Positions 10,884-23,509 of a stretch of DNA of 64,000 nucleotides are shown in pieces. Below the pieces are notes generated by a model. The model worked only from the letters and a program-made list of their open reading frames with translations. It did no database searches and was not told the DNA's origin. The position numbers and the translations under genes were made by a program. The stretch's first letter is position 1. Each line of letters starts with the position of its first letter. Source of the stretch: Misgurnus anguillicaudatus (Eukaryota > Chordata > Actinopteri > Cypriniformes > Cobitidae); the NCBI RefSeq assembly GCF_027580225.2, contig NC_073352.2:33839501-33903500 (forward strand). The letters run 5' to 3'.

Positions 10884-11178
10884 TTAAGGTTTATGTCAAA
10901 TAACCCTAATAATAGTAAGAGATGTATTAGCTAGCTGTTCCTTCAGACAGTATGATTGCATAATAAAACATGAAATAAGCTATAGTTTGCTACACTAAAT
11001 ATTACTTTGGAAATCTATCCCTGAATATCTGTTAATGTTTAGAAATATTACAAAACATTGACAAATCAAACTGTTGGTTTAAAATAACCTATGAAATGTC
11101 CATGTTTTCTGTGGACAGAAATATTTTAATAGAAATAGTAAATCTTTAGAAATATTTTATAAACTGTATTTGTTTTAA

Positions 11179-11705
11179 AGAGCACCTATTGTCCGATTCA
11201 CGTTTTAAAATTTCCTTTGGTATGTTAGTGTGTATTAGTACATGTTAATGATATGCAAACGGAACAAACCCCAAATTAAACAATGACGCGAGTTATCGTC
11301 TCCAACGTAAATCTCTTTTCTACAACAAACACACGGATTGTAGGCAACAGTTTACTTCCTGGGATTGGTGATGTAGAAAAGATCGACATTATCATAATTT
11401 CTCCCACTTCTGATCTGTAAGTTAACTCCTGTTAGCAACCGAATCTTTCAAACATGGTAAGGAGCGTCAAATTTCCTGCTGACGTCAGAGGTATTCAGGC
11501 CAATCACAACGTACAGATTAGCTGGCGAATCAGGGACACAGCGCTTTTTAAATCTGTGCGTTTCACCAAGAGAGTGAAATCTGGAGCTACAAAAATGTGT
11601 GGTATGTGGAAAATAATGTGTTTTTTAACCATAAACCATGTGAACACATTATATTATACCAAATACACAAAATAACGTTGTTTTTAGCAATGAAATAGAT
11701 GCTCT
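11179..11705. mobile_element. TTAA element, family K, copy 1 (intact)
   Basis: Flanked by TTAA (11175-11178, 11706-11709) with ends AGAGCACC and GCTCT. Two more copies exist at 48031-48577 (same orientation) and 15444-17378 (reverse, interrupted). Conserved internal blocks are GACGCGAGTTATCGT, CTCCTGTTAGCA and TTTCCTGCTGACGTCAGAGG. A 73-codon frame at 11454-11675 recurs in the other copies but is probably incidental. Confidence 0.8.
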
Positions 11706-12139
11706 TTAAAATGATTCAAGAAAACATAAACATATAATGTACAGTTATTTTTACTCAATGCCATTAAACGTAAACAATCTAACTTTTTTAATTTTAAGCT
11801 CGATTTGCACCCTCGGTGATCAAAAGGGGGCGTGGCCTGATTTGTGTTTTACAATAGCCGCCTATTTTGTCCAAAAAACCCTCAAACGTGGTGTCATTCT
11901 GATTATTTAGCTGCTTCCAATTGCGTTGGAGCCTCCCAGATCCCAAATCGTAAATATCAATCATGTTTGCTATTTACAACTCTTAAACGGGCTGCCTTGG
12001 ACTTAATAGCTGCTATAGACAATGAGACAGTTCAAGCTTGAACCGGATGTTGCAAGCTTTTATAGCTGAAATGAGACACTCACAAACTTGACATGAAAGA
12101 GGAGTATTGAGATAAAATATCAAGTATGGCAACAGTGCT

Positions 12140-13680
12140 TTTATAATATATCATGCAAGGACTAACACAACATTTGTTTGTTTTAAGTAATGTCTGATCT
12201 CGTGTTTCTGTGAGATCCCGTGTCACTTTGAAATCGTTACGTCAGTAATCACGTGTGTGGTCTCTTGGTCTGGTTGAATCATCCGAGTGTATGCTTTTAA
12301 AAGTTGCTTCAAACGGCTTTTAAACTTGGTTAAGATCGTCCAATGTGTACCAGGCTTTATATAAACATTGTGTATAAAAATGTTCATATCTTTCCCTGCA
12401 TTGGATATGATGACTTCTACACAACGGGTGTAAATGTGTTCTTAGATGGCTGTAATTATACTGTGTCCTGACTGTGCAAAACGCACCACGCGCTCGATTC
12501 GAGGGACTCGATGTTAACACAGGCGTTAGAGAAGATCATTTAGCGTACGAATAGTCAACATGAGACGAAGAGGCGAATTGCACTTTGGAAGTTGAAGACA
12601 TGGTCCAGAAAATGTGTCATGGGGAAGTTATGAGGCGTTCAAGACAGTGAAGAGTTTCTCAGACAACATGGGATTCGAGGATCATTTAGATTCAAGGTTA
12701 TATCAACAGAGCCCCTCCTGGATTTTACATATTACCTCTTTTATGAAATCAATTAGAAGCAAAGGGAGTGAAGGAATGCTCAAAGAGAGCGTTCGGAAAG
12801 GTATTAAGGTCAATGGAACTATTCCTTTTCCAAATGGATTTCCAAAACTTCTGGTATGAAACCTTGTTCTGGGAGAAATTACTTTCGGGAATGACAGCGA
12901 GCTCATTAGACAGTCTGCATTGGCCACTAGAGAGATTTTATTTGAATTTCTAACGTGTCAATAACGGCCCGAAACCCAGAGCTGGGAACCAAAACTGCCG
13001 TCGAGATCACGGTAATTTTTTTTTTTAATGCACATCCCCCCCACCCCTCAGCGTGTCTTGAAACTGTTAAGAGTCTTCGACTTGGCACTGCTCTTTAAGA
13101 TCTAACTCTCCCTTCAAAGAGGAGGATCAGGAATGTAGAGTAAGATGTCTCATAATGTTGTGTTCTGGAATGATGTTTACAGCAGTAGTCAAGCTGAAAG
13201 ATGGTCGTTTTGAAGAAAAAATGCCTTTTGTTTAACTTCTCACCGATGTTATCAGACTGCGTTCAGAATAGCCACCTACAGCGCAGAGAGACCTGGAGAT
13301 CTCAGCCTTCCTCTAGTCTAGGCTAAATAATAGTAGGATTTTTTTTAGATGGGTGTCCCCTTAAAATTTAACTTACAGCACAGACTGGAGACTGCTGGAG
13401 TCTTGTGGTGGTGTTTTATGTTTACTTTTTCTCAAAATACTTTCATTCTTTGATGGGGGTGAGAAGGATGAATGATGCAAGAGGTGATAAGACTTAAAAA
13501 TATTTGACATATTTGTTTATAAATGTGCAGGGATTAAAATGACCTCATGGCATAACACATTCTAGATACATCTCCATGATAAAGAGCTTAATAAATTACT
13601 TTCTATGAAATTAACAAGGATTTTTATTACTTCTCTCCCAATGACACACAGCTGCAACCAGTTGTCTTTATAATTAGTTA
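12140..13680. other. No recognised gene
   Basis: I see no exon pattern, transposon ends or long repeat here. Stretches at 12400-12960 and 13080-13340 are of ordinary complexity and could be unique sequence. A T-run and a C-rich patch lie near 13016-13048. Confidence 0.4.
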
Positions 13681-13686
13681 ATTTAA

Positions 13687-14485
13687 AGCTCACATAACAT
13701 AACACACGCTGTATCGCATTTCTGATGTTAATCTGGAGGACCTATAGAGTACTATTACATCCTTTATATCTCCAAAGAGTCTTTAGTTTAACCAGATTTA
13801 TAAAAGAAAGATTAGCTTTACCGAATCTTTATGATAACGTACAAAATAATGAAGAAGGAGGAGTTACTACCGCGGGAGGAGCGAGTACGAGTCATGCAAC
13901 ACTATACAACACTGTTTAATGTATGATTCACTACATGTTTGTGTCATTTATATAATTTGCACGCGTCTATTTCCAACATAAGACAGAAGTCTTACTTACC
14001 GGTTGCAACTCATAACCCGGTTGGGAAAATCCAGCGCATCAAACACACACGCAAAACTCCGCTGTTACCCCGGATAATAAACTATATCCATTTTTTCCCT
14101 AATGCTGACTTTCTTCTCCTTACATCCAAAAACAGACTTCTTTCGTGCCATTATTGAGTTTTGAAATTAAACAAAGCTGTGTCGTGTGATGTGATGTTTG
14201 TAAGTTCTAGCGTCTCCCGCTGATTGACGGATGGGCGGGGTTTTCCGCGGGAAGTGCCCATATAAAGAAGTGATACGTATAGAAACCCCTGAAACATCAG
14301 CTGGACCCGTAATCGAAAAAAAACATCCGAAACTTGAATGAACCCTGGCGAAGTGCATTCGGCACAGAAATACATGTAACACGCCCAACTGCTTTTTTGA
14401 CACTTTGCCTACGTTTAGCATGAGGAAACAACTCTTAAACTGTGTTAATAAGTCAGAATGCTTGAAATACCAATGAACCACCCCT
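13687..14485. mobile_element. TTAA-flanked element, about 800 bp
   Basis: TTAA at 13683-13686 and 14486-14489 directly flanks ends AGCTCACATAAC and ACCACCCCT. The interior has CG-richer patches (CCGCGGGAGGAGCGAG) and the segment GATTGACGGATGGGCGGGG, which I recall as part of an abundant cyprinid repeat. No transposase is visible. Confidence 0.55.
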
Positions 14486-14612
14486 TTAAGTGAACCAAAC
14501 ATAATATAACAGCCAATTTAACAAGTGCACATTTTAGGTTATGAGGAGATCGGAGCACAACAGAAAGTTTTATTTACAGAAAGGTTTATTTTGTTTTTGG
14601 ATCTGGCACAAT

Positions 14613-15209
14613 CATAGTTCACCAAAAAATGAAAATAATGTCATTAATGACCCTCATGTTGTTCCAAAAATAACAAAAATTACGACTTCAGCATTGTCTT
14701 CTCTTCTGCGTCTGTTGTGAAGCGTATGCGCGAGACAAAGGTCACGTGACTGTAGTGACGCGGATGATGTGTTATCTTCAGACAAGTTTTTTTTTTCAAA
14801 CTTACAGCATGCGTCTCCCTCAGACTGTAAACGAAGCCTGGGCGCACAAAAATAAAACAGCTGGGGCGCACCAGATAACACATCAGCCATGTCACTGCAT
14901 ACAATCATGCAACTTTAGTCTCGTAGAAGAGAAGACAATGCTGAATAAAGTCGTCATTTTTGGACCAAAATGTATTTTCGATGCTTCAACACATTCTAAC
15001 TGACCCACTGATGTCACATGGACTACTTTGATGATGTTTTTATTACCTTTCTGGACATGGACAGTATACCATAGATTTTCAATGAAGGGTCAACAACTAA
15101 ATCTAAAACATCTTAAACTGTGTTCCGAAGATAAACGGAGGTCTTATGAGTTTGGAACGACATGAGAGTGAGTCATTAATGACATTATTTTCATTTTTGG
15201 GTGAACTAT
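14613..15209. mobile_element. MITE with ATAGTTCACCMAAAAATGAA ends
   Basis: The left end ATAGTTCACC and the following AATGAAAATAATGTCATTAA are mirrored at the right by TTAATGACATTATTTTCATT and GGTGAACTAT. Inner arms also match (CTCATGTTGTTCCAAA versus TTTGGAACGACATGAGAG). A remnant of the same right end is at about 55330-55392. Confidence 0.75.
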
Positions 15210-15339
15210 CTCTTTAACTACTGTAAGGTATAATATGCTGTAAGGTTGGATTTGGTGACTTACACACCCAAGTCAGAAAAAAACCTTGCGCAAATTCACG
15301 GGAGATCATCTACGTGACCACGAAAGAAAAAGGCCAAAG

Positions 15340-15423
15340 CACAAATCGCTCAACCCTGTGTAACAATGTATAAGGTTCATGTTACGATTAACCCTTTGAG
15401 AGGTTGTGCCCTGTTCACCCCTA
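15340..15423. mobile_element. Right-end fragment of the TAGGGG...CACCCCTA element family
   Basis: GCTCAACCCTGT, GATTAACCCT and GTGCCCTGTTCACCCCTA match, in order, the right end of the larger element at 41774-43473. The left part is missing. Confidence 0.5.
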
Positions 15424-15880
15424 CTGTTCCTCCTTTATCTTAAAGTGCCACTATTTCATTGTACTTGGTATAATGCCATGTATTCGGGTGGTTTATGGTA
15501 AAAAAAAACACATTATTTTCCACATACCGTACTTTCACTCTCTTCCTGAAACGCACAGATTTGAAAAGCCCTGTGTTCCTGATTGGCCAGCTAATCTGTA
15601 CGTTGTGATTGGTTTGAATACCTCTGACGTCAGCCAGAAATGTGATGCTCCTTACCATGTTTGAAAGATTCGGTTCCTAACAGGAGTTAACTTACAGGCT
15701 GTGAGTACAAAGCCAGAGGAATTATGATAATGTCGGTCTTGTCTATGTCAACAAGCCCAGAAAGTAAACTGTTGCCTACAATCCATATGTTTGTTGTAGT
15801 CCAAGAAAAGAGATTTATTTTAGAGATGATAACTCACATCATCGTTTACTTTGGGGTTTGTACCTTTTACATATTGTTAA

Positions 15881-16974
15881 AGGGCGTGTTGCAGGTTAAC
15901 CACCACTGTCGATTAATGGGTACATAAATCACTCAAGATATGTGTATAATTTTTAAAATGTCTCAAAAATGGTCTTAAATACCACTTTTTTTACGTTTTT
16001 GGTATTAACTTTTTTTTACGCAATGCTGCGATGACGTCACGTTGGGGAGAAGTGGAGAAAGCCTCAGCCAGAGCCATAGAGATAGATGAGACATTTACTG
16101 CCGTTTAATACTTACGTATATAATTTGGAAATCATATATACATCGTAGGAAATATATAATGTGATATACTGCAAAGTTACCATGCTAATTATTATTTATG
16201 ATATATGTGGAAATAAATAAAACTTCGCAAATCTGCTGATTTGATCCATTCATGTCCTGACCACCAGGCTAGAGATTTTTAAACATCCTTAATCCACACT
16301 TACTAGTCTATCAAATAATATCTCAAATATATTGTTTTGTGAAATAAAAGGATGCTTTGTTATATTGCTTATGTGATTATAATGAATCACATGATCATTT
16401 TATACGCAGAAGCAGTCAGCAGCTGCAGCATACTCGGATCCGACCGCATACATACTGTAATAAACAGGCGTTCGGCGGCTTTTTACATCACGACAGGCTA
16501 TGCCATTTGAGGAGGAACCGCTCATTGATCACCGTATTTTTATAAATCCTGTACATGTTTGGACCTGTTGAACAGGTTGAGCACTTTTATATACTTTGTT
16601 GAGCAGAGAGGCTGCACAGTTTGACCAGCGGGCTGCGGGAACCGGTCGCACATCACGCCGCCTGACGGTGTTGCTAATATAACTCGAAATGTATAACTAT
16701 TATAAGACCGGCCCACCGGGAAAGTCCCGACTCTCCCGATTGTCACTGCGCTACTGGCTGTAAGGAAGTGAGTGCGTTTTGGTCGCTGGTCGACCCGGCG
16801 AACAGATGTGATGTGCCTCACTCACCTTCCAGGATTTGAGACATGCTGCCTAAATCCGTTTGTGCTGAAGATCGCATAAAGTTACACCCATTTCAGGCAG
16901 GATCATAGACCTAGAAGATATGCTAACGTTATGCTATCTGGCTGTCTGCCTATCTCTCTATACTAGCCTATCCA

Positions 16975-17023
<49 letters not shown>

Positions 17024-17302
17024 GTAATTATATAATCTGCGCTATCAGAACTGTACTTTACTCGTCTTTATAGTCATTCTCAATGCTCTCAAGGCGGCTT
17101 TGGTAAATTCTCTCCCCAGCGTGACATCATACAGTGCGTGGTGGGGGACAGGAGAATCATTGCAAACCGCTGTACTGTTTCATCCTTTTTCGGGTTGTGT
17201 GAGCCCCAACAACAGAAAAGACAATGGATAACCGTTTAAATGTTTATTATCAACAAGCAAATTGCACAAATTAGTTCAAAAATTTAACCTGCAACAAGCC
17301 CT
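15881..17302. mobile_element. Kolobok/piggyBac-like non-autonomous element (1422 bp) inside family K
   Basis: The terminal inverted repeats are AGGGCGTGTTGCAGGTTAA on the left and, reverse complemented, AGGGCTTGTTGCAGGTTAA on the right. The target TTAA is duplicated at 15877-15880 and 17303-17306. AGG-type ends with TTAA favour Kolobok over piggyBac, by family knowledge. The interior includes a CG-richer block at 16390-16830 and a microsatellite at 16975-17021; no transposase frame survives. Confidence 0.85.
16975..17021. repeat. (CTGT)n(CTAT)n compound microsatellite
   Basis: About eight CTGT units run directly into several CTAT units. It lies inside the TTAA element at 15881-17302. Confidence 0.95.
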
Positions 17303-17460
17303 TTAACATACTTACATACTTTTACATACTTACACACCAAAGGAAATGTAAAAGCGTGACTCTGACAATAGGTGCTCTTTAAATTTTTCTAAAACAGCCT
17401 CTGTAAGAAAATATTACCTTTCCACAAAATTTAATCCATGTCCAGACATCTGAAAATTAA

Positions 17461-17755
17461 AGGATTACTCCACTTACTCCACACAATTCCCGATAATATA
17501 CTCACCCCATGTCATCCAAGATGTGTATGTCTTTCTTTGTTCAGTCGAAAAGAAATTACCTTTTTTTTGTGGAAATCATTCCAGGATTTTTCTCCATATA
17601 GTGGACCTCAGTGGTACGATAGGGTCACGCTGGAACATCACAAGGCTAGTGCAAGACTAGAAGTTGTGGTTAAGAAGTACTGAAATAATAAGTACTGAAC
17701 AAAGAAAGTCATAAACAGGGGTTGAGTAAATTTTTTATGAAAGTGGAGTAATCTT
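17461..17755. mobile_element. Shortened relative of the foldback element at 10039, TTAA target
   Basis: TTAA occurs at 17457-17460 and 17756-17759. AGGATTACTCC, CATGTCATCCAAGATG and TTCTTTGTTCAGTCGAAAAG match the left arm of the 10-kb copy; CTGAACAAAGAAAGTCAT and GGAGTAATCT form the right arm. Confidence 0.7.
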
Positions 17756-17762
17756 TTAAAGT

Positions 17763-18600
17763 GTTTAATTCGGGCCACCCGCCTGTTTCCCAATTTTAGC
17801 GTGACCTTTGATCAGTGAAGGATGAGACTGGAAGCGAACCAACGTGTTGAAAAGAAACAGAATCTCTATGTAGTCGCTCCTTTCTGGATAGGCCCTGTGA
17901 TCTCATACCGACAACCATTTGTAGCCAATAAAAAACCATGCGAGACTTCAAGAGTCCGTAACTGTCGTTGACCTTAGCTGTCTGATCTTTTGCCTTTATA
18001 AAACATTGTGGCCTCATGTCAGGCCATACTGTAAATAAGGGTCATGTTTTCCATGCCTGGCAAATGCAAATGTTTTCTTTCACGAGTGGCAAAATAAGGT
18101 GCGTGCCGCAGGACGGCGGTCACTAGCGCATGGTTAAGTTGAAATCAACGTGGAGCCAATTGCGCCTCGGATTGCTCTCCTCAGCAACCGCACGCTTAAT
18201 AAAGGGCCATGTCAACAGAAATCTGGTGGCCCTTTATTCTCCACACAGAACCAGCTTTGTCTCCCTAAATATTACTTAATTTTGCCTCGGGGTTTTGAGG
18301 TAGACAAACATGTAAAGGTTGACCTCTAATATAATCCTAACTGTCACAGTTCTTTGTGTTGTGTGTTTTTTCTGGTGAGACCGCACAGACGCCGCAAGCT
18401 CTCGTCTCTCGTCTCAGTCAATCTGACCACAATTGGCCTCACTGCTCAAACCATGAAACATACAGAGACATTTTCTGATTCCCACCCTGACTGCTCATGT
18501 ACGTATAGCAGAGAGCTGTTTTCATAGGGTTTTATAGGGCTACATGTGTTTAACGACAACTATCCGGAGAAAACTCAGATGAAAAGTAAAATATTTAGGG
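17763..18600. other. Low-repeat stretch, candidate conserved non-coding sequence
   Basis: I find no inverted-repeat ends, SINE tails or microsatellites across most of this segment, unlike its surroundings. Patches such as 17800-18030 and 18070-18290 have balanced base composition. No splice-bounded frame is seen. Calling it regulatory is inference; an alignment to another fish genome would decide. Confidence 0.25.
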
Positions 18601-19529
18601 AAAAAACAGTGCAAAATGACAGTTACTGTATATATCTTAAATATTTCAAATGTATACTTTTGCCTGATTTATAAAAACTTTTCAACTTTTGTGGCTACAC
18701 AAAAATGTTTGTTTCTTTTAACCCATACAGTAGTTGGGTCCATTATGGACAAACCCAACACTTTGGTTAATTGCAACTCAAACACTAGGTTGTTTCAACC
18801 CATAGTTTGGTAAGAACAACCAGCATAGGGTTATTTATAACCCAACGATGGGTTGAATCACATGCGCATCATCAACGTCCTGGTATCTGGCTGACATGGA
18901 CGTGTGCAGGTGTGTGCATTGTGTCCATGAAACAAGACATCAGCAATGCACAGTTAATGATATTGTAAATTCAATTTCATATTTGTATAACAATGCATTG
19001 CATAATACAACAGTATACTGCATGCATATACGACATATAACAATGTGCATTATTGTATAGCAGCATTAAAAAAGGATACTATTTTAAACTCAAGGTAAAG
19101 TTGCATATGAAGAGTTTCGTTGCAAAAGAGATAAATAATTTTTTTTTTACATTTTTGTCAAAACATGTTTATTATTATGTTATCATGTTATTATTTTGTT
19201 TTATGTTGCTACTTAGCTGTATTTTTTAAGTTATGAAGGTTTAAATCAAAACAAACCAACTGCAGTTGAATTGATATTAATTGGAATGCAAAACCAAAAA
19301 ACAAGATTTCTGAAAAATAAAAAAAACAAAGTTATTTCGTTGTGCAACGAAACTCTTCATATACATAATCATAAGACAGTGTGTTTTAATAGGTATCAGT
19401 AGTCCACCAGTGAACAACCAAAGGCGACAGTGGCAAGAAAATGAAAGTAAAGAGCAAAGTAGTGGAGAAAGGACAGCTTAACCGTGAGGCCAGTTTTTCT
19501 TATAATGGTACTTAACAATTTGTACACTT

Positions 19530-19660
19530 TTTAAGGTAAGTGGTCACAATCAATTAATTTAAGCTACATTAAAAAAAAAATTGAAATACAAAACAAAAAA
19601 CTTTTGTTGAAATGTACCTTAAAAAATGAGTTAATTGAATGAATTTTTTTTCAGTATCTT
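19530..19660. mobile_element. Small palindromic MITE related to 811-1013
   Basis: TTTTTAAGGTAAGTGGTCACAATCAA and TTAAGCTACATTAAAA on the left are followed by a decayed right arm ending TTTTTTTTCAGT. The arms are shorter than in the related copy at 20453-20625. Confidence 0.5.
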
Positions 19661-20188
19661 TAATATGTGACCCTGGACCACAAAACCACAAGGGTAATTT
19701 TTTAAAATTAAGATTTTTACATCACCTGAAAGCTGAATAAATAAGCTTTCCATTGATACGGTTTGTGAGGATAGGAAAATATTTGGCAAGATACAAACTA
19801 AAAACGAAGGTTGTCCAAATGAAGTCCTTAGCAACACATATTACTATTTAAATACATATACGGTAGGAAATTTACAAAATATCTTCATGGTCTTTACTTA
19901 ATATCCTAATGATTTTTGGCCTAAAAAATCTATTATTTTGACCCATACAATGTATATTTGAATATTGCTACAAATACCTGTGCGACTCATGGTCACATAT
20001 TATTAGGGACACGAGAAACCAGCAAGTACACTCGGAAGCGAAAACCAAACCAAAGTGCCAGCCAACTGCCTACTGTACCGTTTGTCATCTTGAAAAATAA
20101 GAAAATATGGAAGGTTTGGATAAGACCATGGTTATCTTCTTAAATGAATGCATAAAACACCTTTTCGATGTTGTTTGTTGACAGGTCA

Positions 20189-20413
20189 CACTGTAAAAAA
20201 TACTTTGAAAAGTCATTTCAACTTACTATTATTTATCTTGACTAGAGATGAGTTGTTATAACTACAGGTGAGTTGTTATAACTTATAAAACTAAGTTGAC
20301 TTTTCTCAACTATATTTTATAAGTTGTGACAACTCGTCTCTGTTGACATGACTTGTAAATCTGAGTTGATTTAATAAAAAAAAATTAAGGCAGCAAAGTT
20401 TTTTTTACAGTGC
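20189..20413. mobile_element. Palindromic MITE with CACTGTAAAAAA ends
   Basis: The termini are CACTGTAAAAAATACTTTG and TTTTTTTACAGTG. The arms share CAACTTATAAA / TTTATAAGTTG-type and GAGTTGTTATAACT motifs. Same terminal class as 26919-27259, 40135-40345 and 59569 onward. Confidence 0.7.
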
Positions 20414-20452
20414 ATCAAAGCGAATCATGTTTGATTGCAGATGCATACGCTA

Positions 20453-20625
20453 AAAAATGATTAATTTAATTTACTCAAATTTTTTAAGGTAAGTGGTTGC
20501 AATCAATTTATTTAAGCTACATTTAAACAAAAGATTTTTATTTCATTTTATTTTTATATTTTTTGATGTAGCTTAAATAAATTGACTGTAACCACTTAAA
20601 TTGAATGAATTTTTTTTTCAGTGTA
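20453..20625. mobile_element. Small palindromic MITE related to 811-1013
   Basis: TTTTTTAAGGTAAGTGGTTG, CAATTTATTTAAGCTACATT and the mirrored TAGCTTAAATAAATTG are present, ending in TTTTTTTTTCAGTGTAG. It is the third copy of this family in the window. Confidence 0.65.
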
Positions 20626-20639
20626 GAAAAAAACCTTAC

Positions 20640-21540
20640 AGTCAAAACAGGAGACATTTCGATTTACTTTTTTATAGTCTAAAACTTTTCTCCACTACCT
20701 TTTGTGAAACTAAAAGATGATGTGGATATTAAATGTTCTTTGTGAAACCCAACAGTCTGACAAATAAGCTTTTTAAGTGTATTAAAATGACGATAAACAA
20801 GACCTCGAGTCTTTAAACTGCACAGACTGCACAGTGACAAACATCTGCCCGAAGTGTGTGTCTGAGCTAAAACAGATGTGATATTCAGTCCAGGTTAAAC
20901 TACTTAATAAGAACACAATAAAACAAGCAGTGCTGTTGTCATCAGCATTTCATCTTTAGCCTATGATTACGTGGACCAGCGCATGACAGAGCTGTAGTGT
21001 TTTCTAGACCTTTCTGTCTGTCATGAGCCGATGAAGAATGTCTGGTGAGGAGCAACCTTGCGCCCTCATACACGTCCCTGCTCTCGGGGGCCACCAGGGG
21101 CCCAAATCCTCTCCACTGACAGGTGATTCATCTCATTAGTTTCTCTCTCTCTCTCTCTCTTTGGGCTCCGCATTGTCTTGCGATATGAGATGGCTCTTTG
21201 TTGCGCATTGTGCAGGGCTGTAATTAGTGAACTGTGTGCGGGGCGTTTTTCTCACAGAAATTCTTCAAAATTAATCAGTACTTTCCCATTGATGGCAAAA
21301 GCCTCTTGACCCCCCCAAAATCCCACCCACCGTCCAAACAGGCAGAGATGCTTCGGAGGATAAATTATTTTATTTTTTTTGCTTGTTGAAAACATATAGT
21401 GGTACAACAGAACAAAATCTGTGGTTCACAAAATAATGTGTCAGATTTCTATGCAATTCCATATATATTATAACGTATACTTAGTGCACATTTCAATACA
21501 CAAGGATAACGGGTGTATATATGTACTACATATACAAGAA
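20640..21540. other. No gene; mostly unique-looking DNA with a CT run
   Basis: A short (CT)n run lies at 21144-21161. The stretch 20930-21310 has few repeat features and could be unique or conserved DNA. No exon pattern is convincing. Confidence 0.3.
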
Positions 21541-21551
21541 ATGTATAAATT

Positions 21552-21601
21552 AGTGCTGTCAAAAGATTAATCGCATACAAATAATAGTTTGTGTTTGCAT
21601 A

Positions 21602-21638
<37 letters not shown>

Positions 21639-22165
21639 TGTGTCTCTGTGTGTGTGCTGTGTGTACTTATTATGTATATACAAATACACACATATATGTA
21701 TATTCGTATTTAAGAAAAATTTTATATATTTAGTGCTGGGCAACAATTAATCGTGATTAATTGCATACAAAATAAAAGTGATTTTTTGCATAATATATGA
21801 GTGTGTGCTGTGAGTAATTATTATGTATATATAAATACACAAATTCATGTGTATATATATATATATATTTATTTATTTATATTTTATATATTCTATATGA
21901 TATATAACTTAAAAAAATATATAAATAAAAAATTATGTAATAAAAATGTATGTGTGTCTGGTTAAATATACATAATAATTACACAGAGTACACACATATA
22001 TTATGCAAAAAAAACACTTTTATTTTAAATGTGATTAATCACAATTAATCTTTGCGCACGCACGCACGCACACACACACATTAAATTTAAAATAATTACA
22101 CAACGTGCACACACATATTATGCAAAAACAAACTTTTATTTTGTATGCGATTAATCTTTTAATGG
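21552..22165. mobile_element. Inverted-repeat MITE with a second copy of the same family inside it
   Basis: Outer ends are AGTGCTGTCAAAAGATTAAT and ATGCGATTAATCTTTTAATG. Inner ends at about 21732-22055 are AGTGCTGGGCAACAATTAAT and GATTAATCACAATTAATC. Both use the arm GCATACAAAATAAAAG/CTTTTATTTTGTATGC. A (TG)n run lies at 21604-21650 and CA-rich runs near 22060-22080. A single clean copy is at 45894-46273. Confidence 0.7.
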
Positions 22166-22174
22166 TATAAATAC

Positions 22175-23290
22175 ATATTGTTTGTAAATTACAAACAGAT
22201 CTGAAATCTAATTAAACATTTTCTATTTCTATTGAAAAATCATTTAGTAAATGAGTTTAGTCAAATTGAAATGCCTTATTTTTACAAATGTCACTTTAGT
22301 CATTTCATTGGTATTTAACAAATTTGAAAGTCTTTCGCTGCAAAACCCTTTAAGTGCATGCAAGCTTTTTGGCAAATCCTACCTTCTAAAAGTCTCCAGC
22401 TATTCTTCATTGTCCTTTCTGAATAAAAGTAAAAAACTTACATTTGTTCAATGTCCTAATACATTATGTAAATCTCCTTTAAAATTCTTGCAGCTCGACA
22501 ATTGAGATCTGACGTACACGCACCGTCATTCTTTTAATTCTTCCATGCACTTAGAGGGCTTTGTTGTGGCATTGTGAAGGATTCTGCCAACAAACCGGTA
22601 TGTCTGAATGGCCTTTAGGATTTGAAGTGAAAGTATTTTATGGACGTATAAGATGTGCCGATAGCATTTGATCAATATCACATGTTTGATGGAGGAGGCC
22701 TTTACCGGGCTTTGCTTTGTAAATACAGTAAATAAATGTAAATTGTGAATGTCTTATATTTTTCAGAGACCCATGCATGTGCAATAAATTGCATATATGT
22801 CAATACATTAGCATCTGTTTAAAGCAATGATTCTCATGTTTTCTAAGACTTCATTAACACTAAGTGAATTCATCTGTAATGACTGACCTGAAAAAACTAA
22901 CGAAGGTCATTAATTTGCAGATATTTTCCCATTTGCAGCCAGTATTGTTGTTGCTTTGATGATACGGGTGGCCAGATTTTCTTCAACCTCACTAAGAATA
23001 ATGGACGTCATCTGCCACAGAATGTGTAATTAATCAGAAAAATGAGCTGCTCGTATCAGGTATCATCTTAAATGACAAAACAACCTAAACATCAGGTTTT
23101 CTGTTTTTGCCTTTCACAATGAGGTTTTATTACGGCTCCCAATCACAGCGCTCTTCATTCATCACCCTAATCCTGCTTTAAAAGCACTCACAATGTGTTG
23201 TTTGTTTTATTGAACAACCCAAGTGCCCTTTTGTTAAAGACAAGCACTGTGCCAGTTTTTTTTTTTTTTTTGGCATTTTGTATACAGTGC
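22175..23290. other. No recognised gene
   Basis: AT-rich sequence without transposon ends that I can define. Short frames such as the one at 22251-22505 lack splice context and look random. A T-run ends the segment near 23258-23271. Confidence 0.35.
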
Positions 23291-23387
23291 TGTTTCATGT
23301 TATAGCTGTACACAGCCGGAAGTACCCTTTCAAAAAAGTACACTTTTGTACCTAAAGCTCATTTCAATACATATTAGGCTGTAGGTT

Positions 23388-23502
23388 CAACTGGGGCTCA
23401 ACTTGTTAGAGATATGAAAGGTCACGGGTTTGATTCCCAGTAAACAGATTAATAACATAGTGGATAAAAGCATCTGCCAAATGTATAAATGTATATAAAA
23501 GA
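23388..23502 (+). mobile_element. tRNA-derived SINE
   Basis: A box-B-like GGGTTTGATTCCC lies at 23426-23438. The tail GTGGATAAAAGCATCTGCCA with ATGTATAAATGTA is the usual 3' end of cyprinid tRNA-type SINEs. Box A is decayed. It is inserted next to a remnant of an AGGTACA-type MITE (23300-23370). Confidence 0.7.
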
Positions 23503-23509
23503 TAGATAA

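Larger units (their letters stand above)
15444..17378. mobile_element. TTAA element, family K, copy 3 (reverse orientation), split by another TTAA element
   Basis: TTAA flanks are at 15440-15443 and 17379-17382. The left part (15444-15880) and right part (17303-17378) together reproduce the reverse complement of 11179-11705 in about 509 bp. The junction lies at the TTAA that is present once in the two uninterrupted copies (11245-11248 and 48097-48100). Confidence 0.85.

Noticed and set aside
16501..16570. Short frame MPFEEEPLIDHRIF inside the TTAA element
   Set aside because: Vaguely like a Harbinger transposase start, but it stops within 25 codons and the element has TTAA, not Harbinger, ends.
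16835..16860. Minus-strand first-exon-like MSQILE followed by GTGAGT
   Set aside because: Only seven codons inside a transposon; no downstream exon.
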